This document shows positions 27,650 through 35,541 of a stretch of DNA of 64,000 nt, piece after piece. The position numbers and the translations under genes are program-made. Numbering within the stretch: position 1 is the stretch's first letter; every line of letters starts with the position of its first letter. A model generated the notes under the pieces. The model ran no database searches. It saw only the letters and a list, made by a program, of their open reading frames with translations, and was not told the origin of the DNA. Where the stretch lies: assembly GCF_002858865.1 (NCBI RefSeq), contig NZ_PJRR01000005.1, positions 186,001-250,000 of the forward strand, written 5' to 3'. The DNA is from Caulobacter vibrioides (GTDB taxonomy: Bacteria; Pseudomonadota; Alphaproteobacteria; Caulobacterales; Caulobacteraceae).

Positions 27650-29080
27650 TTAGTCGATAGGCGACCAGCGCTTCTCGGCCGTGGCCGACTGGCGCTTGGG
27701 ACCGCGGAACTCGTTCTGGCCGGGACCGGCCTTCTGGCCCGGCTTGGCGCCGGCCTTGCCCTGTCCGGGGCCGCGACCTTGCGCCTTCTGAGCGCCTTCG
27801 GCGCGACCGCCGCCGCCGCCGCCGCCGTTGCGGTTACGCTTGCGGCGCAGTTCCGACGGGACGTTGTTGCGCGGGTCGGCCTTGCGCGGGTCGACATACT
27901 TCTCGGCCGGGACCAGCTTGTCGGCGACGGCGGCGGCGGCGGCCAGCTGCTTGTCGTTGCGACGGTCGAAGGACGGGATCGTCTGGCGGGTGGCCTTCTG
28001 GATGTCCTTCAGCAGGTTACGCTCGTCATCGGCGCAGAAGCTGATGGCGATGCCGTCCTTGCCCTTGCGGGCGGTGCGGCCGATCCGGTGGACATAGGCC
28101 TCCGGCACGTTGGGCAGCTCGTAGTTGATCACGTGGCTGACGTCGTTGACGTCGATGCCGCGCGCGGCGATGTCGGTGGCCACGAGAGCCCGCATCTCAC
28201 CGGCCTTGAAGGCCGCGAGCGCGCGTTCGCGCTGACCCTGCGTCTTGTCGCCGTGGATCGAGGCGGCCTCGATGCCGGCCGCGTTCAGATACTTGGCCAC
28301 CCGGTCGGCGCCGCGCTTGGTGCGGGTGAAGACGATGGTGCGCGAGAAGCTCGTGTCGGCGAACAGCTCGGCCAGCAGCGGACGCTTGCGCTGGGCCTCG
28401 ATGAACAGCACGCGCTGGTCGATGCGCTCGACCGTGGTCGCTTGCGGCGCCACCGAGACCTGCACCGGGTTGTTCAGCAGCTCACCGGCCAGCTTGCCGA
28501 TCTCGCTCGGCATAGTGGCCGAGAAGAACAGGTTCTGGCGGTTCTTGGTCAGCTGGGCGGCGATCTTGCGGATCGGCACCACGAAGCCCAGGTCCAGCAT
28601 CTGGTCGGCTTCGTCGAGCACGAAGATCTCGGTGCCCGAGACGATGGCCGACTTCTCGGCCATGTGGTCCATCAGGCGGCCAGGGGTGGCGACCAGCACG
28701 TCGATGCCGCCGGCCAGAGCCTTCATCTGCGGGCCGTACTTGACGCCGCCATAGATGGTGTGGACCGACAGGCCCATGTGGACGGCGTAGGCCTTGAAGT
28801 TCTCGGCGATCTGGGTGGCCAGTTCGCGGGTCGGGGAAAGGACCAGGCAGCGGCAGCCGCGGCGCGGCGCGGGCTTACGATCCTCGGCCAGGCGTTGCAG
28901 GATCGGCAGGGCGAAGGCGGCGGTCTTGCCGGTGCCCGTCTGGGCGATGCCCAACAGGTCCTTGCCTTGCAGCACCACCGGAATGGCCTGGGCCTGGATC
29001 GGGGTCGGTTCCTTGTAGCCCTTTTCAGCAAGCGCCTTCAGCAGCGGCTTGGCCAGGCCAAGGTCGGAAAATTGAGTCAC
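27650..29080 (-). CDS. rhlE: DEAD-box RNA helicase
   Basis: 476 residues. Unwinds RNA using ATP, in ribosome assembly or mRNA decay. Motifs in order: Q motif PTPIQAQAIPV, Walker A AQTGTGKTAAF, VLDEADQML, FFSATMP, LVATDIAARGID and HRIGRTAR. The order and NYELPNVPEAYVHRIGRTAR fit RhlE. The last 100 residues are a basic, Gly-rich tail (NRNGGGGGGGRAEG), likely to be disordered and RNA-binding. About 280 bases of AT-richer leader precede it, long enough for 5' UTR control. Confidence 0.92.
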   Translation of the reverse strand: MTQFSDLGLAKPLLKALAEKGYKEPTPIQAQAIPVVLQGKDLLGIAQTGTGKTAAFALPILQRLAEDRKPAPRRGCRCLVLSPTRELATQIAENFKAYAVHMGLSVHTIYGGVKYGPQMKALAGGIDVLVATPGRLMDHMAEKSAIVSGTEIFVLDEADQMLDLGFVVPIRKIAAQLTKNRQNLFFSATMPSEIGKLAGELLNNPVQVSVAPQATTVERIDQRVLFIEAQRKRPLLAELFADTSFSRTIVFTRTKRGADRVAKYLNAAGIEAASIHGDKTQGQRERALAAFKAGEMRALVATDIAARGIDVNDVSHVINYELPNVPEAYVHRIGRTARKGKDGIAISFCADDERNLLKDIQKATRQTIPSFDRRNDKQLAAAAAVADKLVPAEKYVDPRKADPRNNVPSELRRKRNRNGGGGGGGRAEGAQKAQGRGPGQGKAGAKPGQKAGPGQNEFRGPKRQSATAEKRWSPID

Positions 29081-29364
29081 GTGTGTTGTGTCTTTCGTGC
29101 GCCGAAAGGCAGCCCATGCGTTTCTCGCACGGCTGGCCTGTCGGCTATCGTTCGGGGGAGCGCCCCGCGTGCACGGGCGATCGGGTGAGAAAAGCTCTCA
29201 AGGCGCTCGACAGGCTGGTCCGAAAACGGACCCTCACGCGGCTGGAGCGCCAATAGCGCCGGAGTGGCGCGGGGTCCGTATCGGTTATCCTAGCGGGAAA
29301 GTCAAGTTTTGCGCTTCAGCCGGAGGTTGCTAGGGTTCCAATCCGGTAAGCTTTGGAGGGCTTC

Positions 29365-29961
29365 ATGCGCGGGTTGCGCGGCTCAATCGTGCTGATCAGC
29401 GTTCTGGTGGCCGGTGCGGCGGTTGATCAGGCCAGGGCGAATGGCCCGATGAGCGATCCCCGCTATCGGCTCTCGCGGGACGGCGGCGGCCTTGGCTACA
29501 CGATCGACGAAACCGTCATCTTCAGTCGCGTCGGTATCACCCGGGATCCCAAATCCTTCTGGACCGTCGAGCGGAAGGTGAAGGAGGTCCGGTTGCGCAC
29601 AGTGCTGCAGGACAAGCACCAATGGGCGGACGGGCGGTCGTGCCCCGCTTTGAAAACCGTACTGACGGAGATGGCCAAGCTGCCACCGCTGAAGATGGCC
29701 GGTCCGGATGACCCTGTGGGTGCGCCAGCGCCTTCCGATGTCACCGAGACGCGGCTCGCAGGGCCCGCCGTCGGGGACCAGAAAGGCTGGGCGGGCGTTC
29801 GAGCAATCCGCAGCGAATATTTTGGTCCCTTGCCGCAATGGTGGGCGCGAAGCCTCAAGGCTATGGCGAACTGCTGGCGCGACGAGCCGCCCAGAACGCC
29901 TGATGGCCCTGTCCGCTCCCTGCTGGCCACCCCAGAGCAGGTTCGCTGGATGAAGCCTTGA
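29365..29961 (+). CDS. Hypothetical secreted protein
   Basis: 198 residues from the ATG at 29365, which has GGAGGG four bases upstream. Signal peptide about 1-25 (VLISVLVAGAAVDQARA|NG). The mature part has two Cys (GRSCPAL, ANCWRDE) that could pair. No family recognised. Its codon choice looks less GC-biased than that of its neighbours. It ends 31 bases before the Nudix gene and may share its transcript. Confidence 0.7.
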   Translation: MRGLRGSIVLISVLVAGAAVDQARANGPMSDPRYRLSRDGGGLGYTIDETVIFSRVGITRDPKSFWTVERKVKEVRLRTVLQDKHQWADGRSCPALKTVLTEMAKLPPLKMAGPDDPVGAPAPSDVTETRLAGPAVGDQKGWAGVRAIRSEYFGPLPQWWARSLKAMANCWRDEPPRTPDGPVRSLLATPEQVRWMKP

Positions 29962-29992
29962 TCCGCGCCGCGCTCCGCGCCAAACCCCGCCC

Positions 29993-30397
29993 ATGACCAA
30001 GCCCATCGTCCTCGTCGCCGCCGCCGCCCTGATCGATGTCGACGGCCGCGTGCTGATCTGTCAGCGCCCGCAAGGCAAGCAACTGGCCGGCCTGTGGGAG
30101 TTTCCGGGCGGCAAGGTCGAGGCCGGCGAGACGCCGGAACAGTGCCTGATCCGCGAGTTGCAAGAAGAACTCGGGATCAAGGTGGCGCAAGCTTGTCTGG
30201 CGCCGTTTGTTTTTGCGTCTCACAGTTACGAGTCTTTTCACCTCCTGATGCCACTCTACTTGCTGCGTCGCTGGGAAGGCCAAGTGACGCGCAAGGAGCA
30301 CGAGGCGCTGGCATGGGTAAAACCGGACAAGCTGAGCGACTATCCGATGCCGCCGGCCGACGAGCCCCTGGTGGCCTGGCTGCGCGACGTCCTCTGA
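29993..30397 (+). CDS. mutT: Nudix hydrolase, MutT type (8-oxo-dGTP diphosphatase)
   Basis: 134 residues, the standard MutT size. The Nudix box begins GGKVEAGETPEQC and continues RELQEELGI, giving the Gx5Ex7REUXEEXGU pattern that binds Mg2+. QRPQGKQLAGLWEFPG just before it is typical of MutT. It cleans oxidised dGTP from the nucleotide pool to prevent A:T to C:G changes. Its 3' 85 bases overlap the start of a pilin-like frame. Confidence 0.88.
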   Translation: MTKPIVLVAAAALIDVDGRVLICQRPQGKQLAGLWEFPGGKVEAGETPEQCLIRELQEELGIKVAQACLAPFVFASHSYESFHLLMPLYLLRRWEGQVTRKEHEALAWVKPDKLSDYPMPPADEPLVAWLRDVL

Positions 30398-30549
30398 GCG
30401 CGTTCTGGCGCGATCAGTCCGGCGCCACAGCCGTCGAGGTCGGCGTGATCGTCGTGCTGATCAGCATCGCCCTGATCGGCGCCATCACCGTGCTGAGCGA
30501 CGGCATCAAGACCGCCTTCACCAAGTCCGCCGACGCGATGGGCAGCTAA
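30313..30549 (+). CDS. Flp-type IVb pilin-like small protein overlapping mutT
   Basis: The C-terminal 50 residues of this frame read DQSGATAVEVGVIVVLISIA followed by LIGAITVLSDGIKTAF, a textbook type IVb prepilin: cleavage after SG, Glu at +5 and a 20-residue hydrophobic helix. The usual Tyr at +6 is Val. Flp pilins polymerise into pili that mediate adhesion, after CpaA-type processing. The ATG at 30313, with GAGG seven bases upstream, gives a 78-residue product; the true start is uncertain and may lie later at a non-ATG codon. No cpa/tad genes are adjacent. Confidence 0.7.
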   Translation: MGKTGQAERLSDAAGRRAPGGLAARRPLSAFWRDQSGATAVEVGVIVVLISIALIGAITVLSDGIKTAFTKSADAMGS

Positions 30550-30553
30550 GCCC

Positions 30554-31465
30554 CTACCCTGCCTTGTCGCCGGTCGACTGCTCCTTCGTCCCAAGCGCGT
30601 CGGCCAGGCGCATCTTGGCCGAGCCCGGCCGCAGCGGCTTTTGCTGGCTGTCATGCGGCGCCCAGCCGGTGACCGAAACGATCTCGAACGTGGCCGGCAC
30701 CTTGCCGTCGGCCTCCGCAAACCGCTCCGCATAGAGCTCCATCGCCCGGAACAGCACCTTGCGGGTCAAGGGCTTGCGCGAGCGGTCCAGCAGCACGCTG
30801 GTCTCGCCCATTTTCCGAAGATCCCTCAGCAGCGCGATCGGATGGGCGTAGCGCACCTTCACGCGATCGACGTCCGCAACCGGCAAGGCGAAGCCGGCGC
30901 GTTGCAAAAGGCCCGCCGCGTCGATGGCGTCGGCGAACGGCGAGACGCGCATCGAGGCGCCGTCGGTCAGCTCGGCCTCGGCCGCCAGCAGGCACTGGCG
31001 AAGTTCCGTCAGGGTCGCCCCGCCAAACAGCGCGCCGACGAACAGGCCGTCGGGCCGCAGCGCTCGACGGATCTGGATCAGCGCGCCCACCAGATCGTTG
31101 GTCCAGTGCAGCGACAGGGTCGAGACCAGCAGATCGAGCGTGGCGTCGCCGAACGGCAGGCGTTCTTCGTCGGCGACCAGGCGCAGGGTCTCGCGGCCGG
31201 CCAGCATCCGCCCCGACAGGTCGGCCTCGATCAGCGTATCGATGTTGGCGCGCGCGTCGCTGTCGCTCAAGGCCTTGAAAAAATGACCGTTTCTCGCGCC
31301 GAGGTCGACGGCGATCGGAAAGCGTCGCAGGATCGTCTCCAGCCGCATCACCACGTCCTGGGCGGCGCGGGCCTTCAGGAAGTCGGCCGCGCCGAACTCG
31401 GGCGCGGCGCGGTCAAGGCGCCGGCGAAGCAGGGCGCGGTCGAACAGAAGCGGAGAAGCGGTCAT
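30554..31465 (-). CDS. SAM-dependent methyltransferase-fold protein, NDUFAF5/BioC-like
   Basis: 303 residues. Opens FDRALLRRRLDRAAPEFGAA, as in the alphaproteobacterial relatives of mitochondrial NDUFAF5. The SAM site is degenerate, VDLGARNGHFF, but the later LVADEERLPFGDATLDLLVS motif is clear. NDUFAF5 modifies complex I; whether this bacterial protein does so is inferred. Its start codon shares CATG with comF on the other strand. Confidence 0.8.
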   Translation of the reverse strand: MTASPLLFDRALLRRRLDRAAPEFGAADFLKARAAQDVVMRLETILRRFPIAVDLGARNGHFFKALSDSDARANIDTLIEADLSGRMLAGRETLRLVADEERLPFGDATLDLLVSTLSLHWTNDLVGALIQIRRALRPDGLFVGALFGGATLTELRQCLLAAEAELTDGASMRVSPFADAIDAAGLLQRAGFALPVADVDRVKVRYAHPIALLRDLRKMGETSVLLDRSRKPLTRKVLFRAMELYAERFAEADGKVPATFEIVSVTGWAPHDSQQKPLRPGSAKMRLADALGTKEQSTGDKAG

Positions 31466-32261
31466 GCGCGCGGAACATGGCGATTTCGAACCGACATGGA
31501 AAGCCGCGACAGAGCGCCTCGTCCCTCATTTGCGCGGCCTGGGGCGCGGGCTGCTGGACCTGGTCCTGCCGCCCGCCAGCCTGGACGGTGGTCCCGCCCT
31601 GAGCGGCGGCCTGTCGCCGGCGGCGTTCGCCAAGGTGACCTTCATCGACGATCCGGTCTGCGACGGCTGCGGCCTGGCCATGGCCTATGCCGATGCGGCG
31701 GCCGAGCGCTGCCCCGCCTGTCAGGCCAAGCCCAAGGCCTTCGCCCGGGCCCGGGCCGCCTGTGTCTATGACGAGCACTCGCGCGATCTTGTCCTGATGC
31801 TCAAGCACGCCGACCGCGTCGATCTGGCGGGGCTGTTCGCGCGCTGGCTGTCGCGGGCGGCGGCCCCGCTGCTGGACGAGGCCGACGCCATCGCGCCGGT
31901 CCCCATGCACCGCGCCCGGATGCTGACCCGGCGCTACAACCAGGCCGCCGAGATCGCCCGCCCTCTGGCGCGGATGGCGGGGCGCGCCTACCTGCCCGAC
32001 GCCCTGATCCGGCGGCGCGACACCCAGAGCCAGGGCGGCAAGTCCGCCTCGGGGCGGCGACGCAACGTGGCCGCAGCCTTCGTCGTTCCACCGTCTCGGC
32101 AACGGCTGGTCGCGGGGCGCAAGATCCTGCTGATTGACGACGTCCTGACCACCGGCGCCACCGCCGAGGGCTGCGCGCGGGCGCTGCTGGCCGCCGGCGC
32201 GGCCCGCGTGACCCTGGCCGTCGTCGCGCGCGTTACAGAAACGCAGGCGCGCCCTATATGA
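31464..32261 (+). CDS. comF: ComF-family phosphoribosyltransferase-like protein
   Basis: 265 residues. N-terminal zinc-finger Cys (DPVCDGCGLAM, CPACQAKPK), then a PRTase fold with ILLIDDVLTTGATAEGCARA binding PRPP-like ligands. ComF proteins act in DNA uptake in competent species; in alphaproteobacteria the role is unknown. The start overlaps that of the methyltransferase by two bases, with the GGAGAAG ribosome site lying inside that gene. Confidence 0.9.
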   Translation: MRAEHGDFEPTWKAATERLVPHLRGLGRGLLDLVLPPASLDGGPALSGGLSPAAFAKVTFIDDPVCDGCGLAMAYADAAAERCPACQAKPKAFARARAACVYDEHSRDLVLMLKHADRVDLAGLFARWLSRAAAPLLDEADAIAPVPMHRARMLTRRYNQAAEIARPLARMAGRAYLPDALIRRRDTQSQGGKSASGRRRNVAAAFVVPPSRQRLVAGRKILLIDDVLTTGATAEGCARALLAAGAARVTLAVVARVTETQARPI

Positions 32262-32289
32262 GGACGTCGGAACACCAGCGAGTCACCTC

Positions 32290-32544
32290 ATGGCCAAGGT
32301 CACCATCTACACCCGCCCCTTCTGCCCCTACTGCTCGCGCGCCGTGGCGCTGCTGACCGACAAGGGCGCCGACTTCACCGAGATCGAGGCCGGCATGGAC
32401 CCGGCCCTGCGCCAGGAAATGATGCAACGCTCGGGCCGCAACACCTTCCCGCAGATCTTCGTGGGCGAGCAGCACATCGGCGGCTGTGACGACATGATGG
32501 CCCTGGAAGATCAGGGCAAGCTGGACAGCCTTCTGTCGGCATGA
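32290..32544 (+). CDS. grxC: Glutaredoxin 3
   Basis: 84 residues with the dithiol site RPFCPYCSRAV, cis-Pro in RNTFPQIFVGEQHIGGCDD and the GSH-binding GGCDD. Reduces disulfides with glutathione. Its last four bases overlap the amidase gene (ATGA), so the two are coupled, and glutathione repair links them. Confidence 0.95.
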   Translation: MAKVTIYTRPFCPYCSRAVALLTDKGADFTEIEAGMDPALRQEMMQRSGRNTFPQIFVGEQHIGGCDDMMALEDQGKLDSLLSA

Positions 32545-33377
32545 GCCCTCCTGCGCTCCTCCGCGTCGGGCTGATCCAGACCCGCACCCCCGCCACCCAC
32601 GCCGCTGCGCTGGGCCACGTGGCGCCGCTGGTGCGCGAGGCGATCGCGGGCGGCGCGAAGCTCGTGCTGACCCCCGAATGCACCAACGTCGTCCAGAAGG
32701 ACCGCAGCCTGCTGCTGCCGGCGCTCAAGACCCTGGACGAGGACCCCGTGGTGCTGGGTCTGCGCGAGATCGCCGCGCAGACGGGGACCTGGATCGTCAT
32801 CGGCTCGGCCCTGGTGCGCCGCGAGACCGGCGACAAGGCCGCCAACCGCCAGGTGGTCATCGACCCGACCGGCGCGATCGTGGCCACCTACGACAAGCTG
32901 CACATGTTCGACGTGGACCTGCCGACCGGTGAAACCGCGCGGGAGTCCTCGGCCTATGAGCCCGGCGATAAGGCCGTAGTGGTCGACACGCCTTGGGCCA
33001 AGCTGGGCCTGACCATCTGCTACGACATGCGCTTCCCGGCCCTGCACCGGGCCCTGGCCCTGGCCGGCGCCACCGTGCTGACGGTTCCGGCGGCCTTTAC
33101 CCGCCCGACCGGCGAAGCGCATTGGGAGGTCCTGCTGCGCGCCCGCGCCATCGAGACCGGCTCCTTCGTGCTGGCCGCCGCCCAGGGCGGTTTCCACGAG
33201 GACGGTCGCGGCACCTGGGGCCGCTCGATCGTGGTGGGGCCGTGGGGCGAGATCATCGCCACGCTCGACCATGACGAACCCGGCGTGCTGCTGGCGGATC
33301 TCGACTTGCCTGCCGCCGACAAGGCGCGCGCGGCGATCCCGGCCCTGAAGAACGCCCGGGCTTTCACCGGCCCGTGA
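32541..33377 (+). CDS. Carbon-nitrogen hydrolase (Nit1/deaminated-glutathione amidase type)
   Basis: 278 residues of the nitrilase superfamily. The triad is visible: Glu in LVLTPECTN, Lys in TYDKLHMFDVDLP and Cys in LTICYDMRFPAL. The Nit1-type DMRFPAL and HMFDVD motifs suit an amidase acting on deaminated glutathione, which fits the coupling with grxC. Normal length. Confidence 0.88.
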   Translation: MSPPALLRVGLIQTRTPATHAAALGHVAPLVREAIAGGAKLVLTPECTNVVQKDRSLLLPALKTLDEDPVVLGLREIAAQTGTWIVIGSALVRRETGDKAANRQVVIDPTGAIVATYDKLHMFDVDLPTGETARESSAYEPGDKAVVVDTPWAKLGLTICYDMRFPALHRALALAGATVLTVPAAFTRPTGEAHWEVLLRARAIETGSFVLAAAQGGFHEDGRGTWGRSIVVGPWGEIIATLDHDEPGVLLADLDLPAADKARAAIPALKNARAFTGP

Positions 33378-33396
33378 GCGTCACCATGTCTAACCC

Positions 33397-33834
33397 ATGA
33401 TCAAGTACGCGCTCCGGTGCGACCGGACTCATGAGTTCGAAGGCTGGTTCGGCTCGTCGGCCGACTATGACGATCAGGCCGCGCGCGGCCTGGTCGAATG
33501 CCCCGTCTGTGGCTCAACGGGCGTCTCCAAGCAGATCATGGCCCCGGCCGTCGCCGGCACCAAGGCCCAGCGGTCCACCGAGCCCGTCGTCGATCCCAAG
33601 ATGCGCGAGATGATGATGACGGCCATGGGCGAGGTCCGCCGCCACGTCGAGGAAAACTTCGACTATGTCGGCGACGCCTTCGCCAAGGAGGCCCGCGCCA
33701 TCCACGAAGGCAGTTCCGAGGAACGCGGCATCTACGGCGAGGCCTCCCCCGCCGAGGTCAAGGCGCTGGTGGAGGACGGGGTCAAGGTGGTGCCCCTGCC
33801 GCCGGGTCCGCCGAAGAAGACGGATGTGAACTGA
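33397..33834 (+). CDS. DUF1178 family protein
   Basis: 145 residues. N-terminal MIKYALRCDRTHEFEGWFGS with the CPVCGSTGVSKQIMAP Cys pair, probably a metal site, then an EENFDYVGDAFAKEARAIHE helix. This is PF06676, widespread next to grxC and the amidase in alphaproteobacteria. Function unknown; the Cys resemble a zinc ribbon. It lies 19 bases after the amidase gene, at the end of the grxC operon. Confidence 0.88.
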   Translation: MIKYALRCDRTHEFEGWFGSSADYDDQAARGLVECPVCGSTGVSKQIMAPAVAGTKAQRSTEPVVDPKMREMMMTAMGEVRRHVEENFDYVGDAFAKEARAIHEGSSEERGIYGEASPAEVKALVEDGVKVVPLPPGPPKKTDVN

Positions 33835-33869
33835 GGGGGGCCTTACGCCTCTTCGATTTTGTCTCTGGT

Positions 33870-33976
33870 GTCATCCCGGCCGCAGCGCGCAGCGCGGAGA
33901 GCCGGGACCCAGGGGGAACCGCAGCGCGCTTGCCCCTGGGTCCCGGATAGCCTCTGCGAGGCTTCCGGGATGACAC
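33870..33976. repeat. Dispersed palindromic intergenic repeat (family A), full copy
   Basis: Opens TGTCATCCCGGCCGCAGCGC and closes CTTCCGGGATGACA. Inner arms GAGAGCCGGGACCCAGG and CCTGGGTCCCGGATAGC. Other copies: 34734, 38913, 49299 (full), 25152, 43424, 52793 (short). It follows the grxC operon. Confidence 0.8.
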
Positions 33977-34050
33977 ACGATGGGGATCTTCAGCCAGGGC
34001 GTAGCCTTGGTCGCCGCCCCCTCGGGATCGGGCCAAGCTGATACGGTTCG

Positions 34051-34082
34051 ATCTGGACCCCGGCATTCGCCGGGGAGGTCGG
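34051..34082. repeat. Single arm of family D repeat
   Basis: Reads CTGGACCCCGGCATTCGCCG and ends GGGGAGGTCGG, matching one arm of the full copy at 14382-14512. It lies just before the next gene's stop. Confidence 0.65.
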
Positions 34083-34090
34083 CAGAGAGG

Positions 34091-34615
34091 TCAGAACCGC
34101 GTCTTGCAGCCCTGCTTCAGATGAACCCCGCGCAGGAAGCCGCGGCGGGCCAGGCCGGCGTCGACGGCGGCGTTCATCTGGCGGTCGGCGGGGGCAGCGC
34201 CGGTGACTTCGCGCACCAGGCCCCGGAACGGGATGATGCTGTTGATCAGGGTCTTGCCACCGGCCTCGGCCAGCTTGCCGGCTCGGTTTTCGGCGTACTC
34301 GGCGCCGACCTTGTAGTCGGGCCCCAGCGCCGCGTTCAGCGCCTTCACCTCATTGGCCAGGGCCTGGCAGGATTTGAGACCCGCGAGGCTGTAGGGGTCG
34401 TCAAAGGCCTTGGCCAGGACCGGCGGCACCTCGCGCTTGGACAGGCCGACGTCGCGCACCGGCTGGGTGCCGATGTCGACGGCCTTCTTGCCCGCCTCGC
34501 CCCAGCGGCCGGACGGCTCCTCGGGCTTGGCCGGCGGCTTGACTTGGGCGTGGGCGCTGGAGGCCAGCAGCACGGCGGCGGCTCCACTGATGATCAATAG
34601 GGTTTTCGGCGTCAC
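34091..34615 (-). CDS. Hypothetical secreted protein
   Basis: 174 residues from the GTG at 34615, with GGAGGG five bases upstream. Signal peptide MTPKTLLIISGAAAVLLASS, cleaved near AHA|QV. A Pro/Lys-rich linker leads to a helical body with two Cys (LKSCQALANE and a C-terminal KQGCKTRF) that may pair. Not recognised. Confidence 0.75.
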   Translation of the reverse strand: MTPKTLLIISGAAAVLLASSAHAQVKPPAKPEEPSGRWGEAGKKAVDIGTQPVRDVGLSKREVPPVLAKAFDDPYSLAGLKSCQALANEVKALNAALGPDYKVGAEYAENRAGKLAEAGGKTLINSIIPFRGLVREVTGAAPADRQMNAAVDAGLARRGFLRGVHLKQGCKTRF

Positions 34616-34733
34616 AACGCCCTCCCGACAAAAACACGCCACGGGAACGGCACGCCTCGCCGCCGGTTCCCGCCCGCAAGTCCCTCGGCACGAACTCTAA
34701 GGCCTGCGCACGATCCATCGCCACCACAAAGCG

Positions 34734-34840
34734 TGTCATCCCGGCCGAAGCGCAGCGGAGAGCCGGGCCCCAGGGCCACAAGCACGGCGCTTCGTCACCC
34801 CCTGGGTCCCGGATAGCGCTCCGCGCTTCCGGGATGACAC
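34734..34840. repeat. Dispersed palindromic intergenic repeat (family A), full copy
   Basis: Same layout as 33870-33976: TGTCATCCCGGCCGAAGCGC at the left, TTCCGGGATGACA at the right, with inner arms AGAGCCGGGCCCCAGG and CCTGGGTCCCGGATAGC. It separates two hypothetical genes. Confidence 0.8.
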
Positions 34841-34866
34841 GGGTTTAAGCACTTGGGTGAGAAGCT

Positions 34867-35349
34867 CTAATTCGGCGCGCCGCCCGCTTCCAGATCGAAC
34901 GCGGCGTCGAGGGCGTCGTCGCCAGGAACCGCCCCTTCCAGGGCGGCGTCGAACAGGTCTTCGAGCGATGACCAGATGAAGGCCATCTGCTCCATGATCG
35001 TCGGGACGCTGGCCGGGTCGAAGCCGGGGTAGAGGTCCTCCACCAGCCACAGGCCCGTGCCGGGATCGAAGGCGAAGCGGCAGCCGATCAGGCGGAACTG
35101 GGCGCGGGCCATGGTCTCGAACAGGGCCGTCAGGTCGCGGGCGGCGTCCAAGTCGTCGTGGTCCAGCACCAGGCAGCGGATCTGCAGCCAGCCGTGGTCG
35201 GGCAGCAGGTAGAAGGCGCCCTCGTCCTGATCCTCGCCCGAAACCTCCAGCCCCCGGTCGATGGCTTCGACGACATAGCCGGCCGCGCGGCAGGTGTCGG
35301 TGAGCGCGGCCAGCAGGGCGGCTTCCTGGTCGGGGGTCAGGTCGGTCAT
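34867..35349 (-). CDS. Hypothetical YbjN-like protein
   Basis: 160 residues from the ATG at 35349. Acidic, soluble, with a pattern of strands (FYLLPDHGWLQIRCLVLDH; LIGCRFAFDPGTGLWLVEDL) that resembles the YbjN/type III chaperone-like fold, and a C-terminal acidic helix. The family match is weak. It is transcribed away from the xylX promoter. Confidence 0.7.
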   Translation of the reverse strand: MTDLTPDQEAALLAALTDTCRAAGYVVEAIDRGLEVSGEDQDEGAFYLLPDHGWLQIRCLVLDHDDLDAARDLTALFETMARAQFRLIGCRFAFDPGTGLWLVEDLYPGFDPASVPTIMEQMAFIWSSLEDLFDAALEGAVPGDDALDAAFDLEAGGAPN

Positions 35350-35458
35350 GGGCAAGAGGTCCAGGTCGTGGTTTGTCGGCGGCTTCTAGCATGGACCGCC
35401 CGCGCCCGTGAGGCCGAGGATTTCGCGCTGGTCAGACAACCTACTTGCCGTCCCTACA

Positions 35459-35472
35459 TGTTAGCGCTACCA
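35459..35472. promoter_or_regulatory. XylR operator upstream of xylX
   Basis: TGTTAGCGCTACCA, an imperfect palindrome around GCGC with the central CG typical of LacI-family sites. It lies 70 bases before the xylX start in the known xylose-inducible promoter region, where XylR represses in the absence of xylose. The other candidate sites share TGnTAnCGnTAnCA. Confidence 0.85.
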
Positions 35473-35541
35473 AGTGCCGACGAACGCGCGCCGCCGACGG
35501 TGTCGGCGCTTCAGACGCTCGAGTTTTGGGGAGACGACGCC

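Noticed and set aside
33870..34840. CRISPR-like array from the repeated units
   Set aside because: Copies are scattered, palindromic and without regular spacers or cas genes; they are dispersed intergenic repeats.
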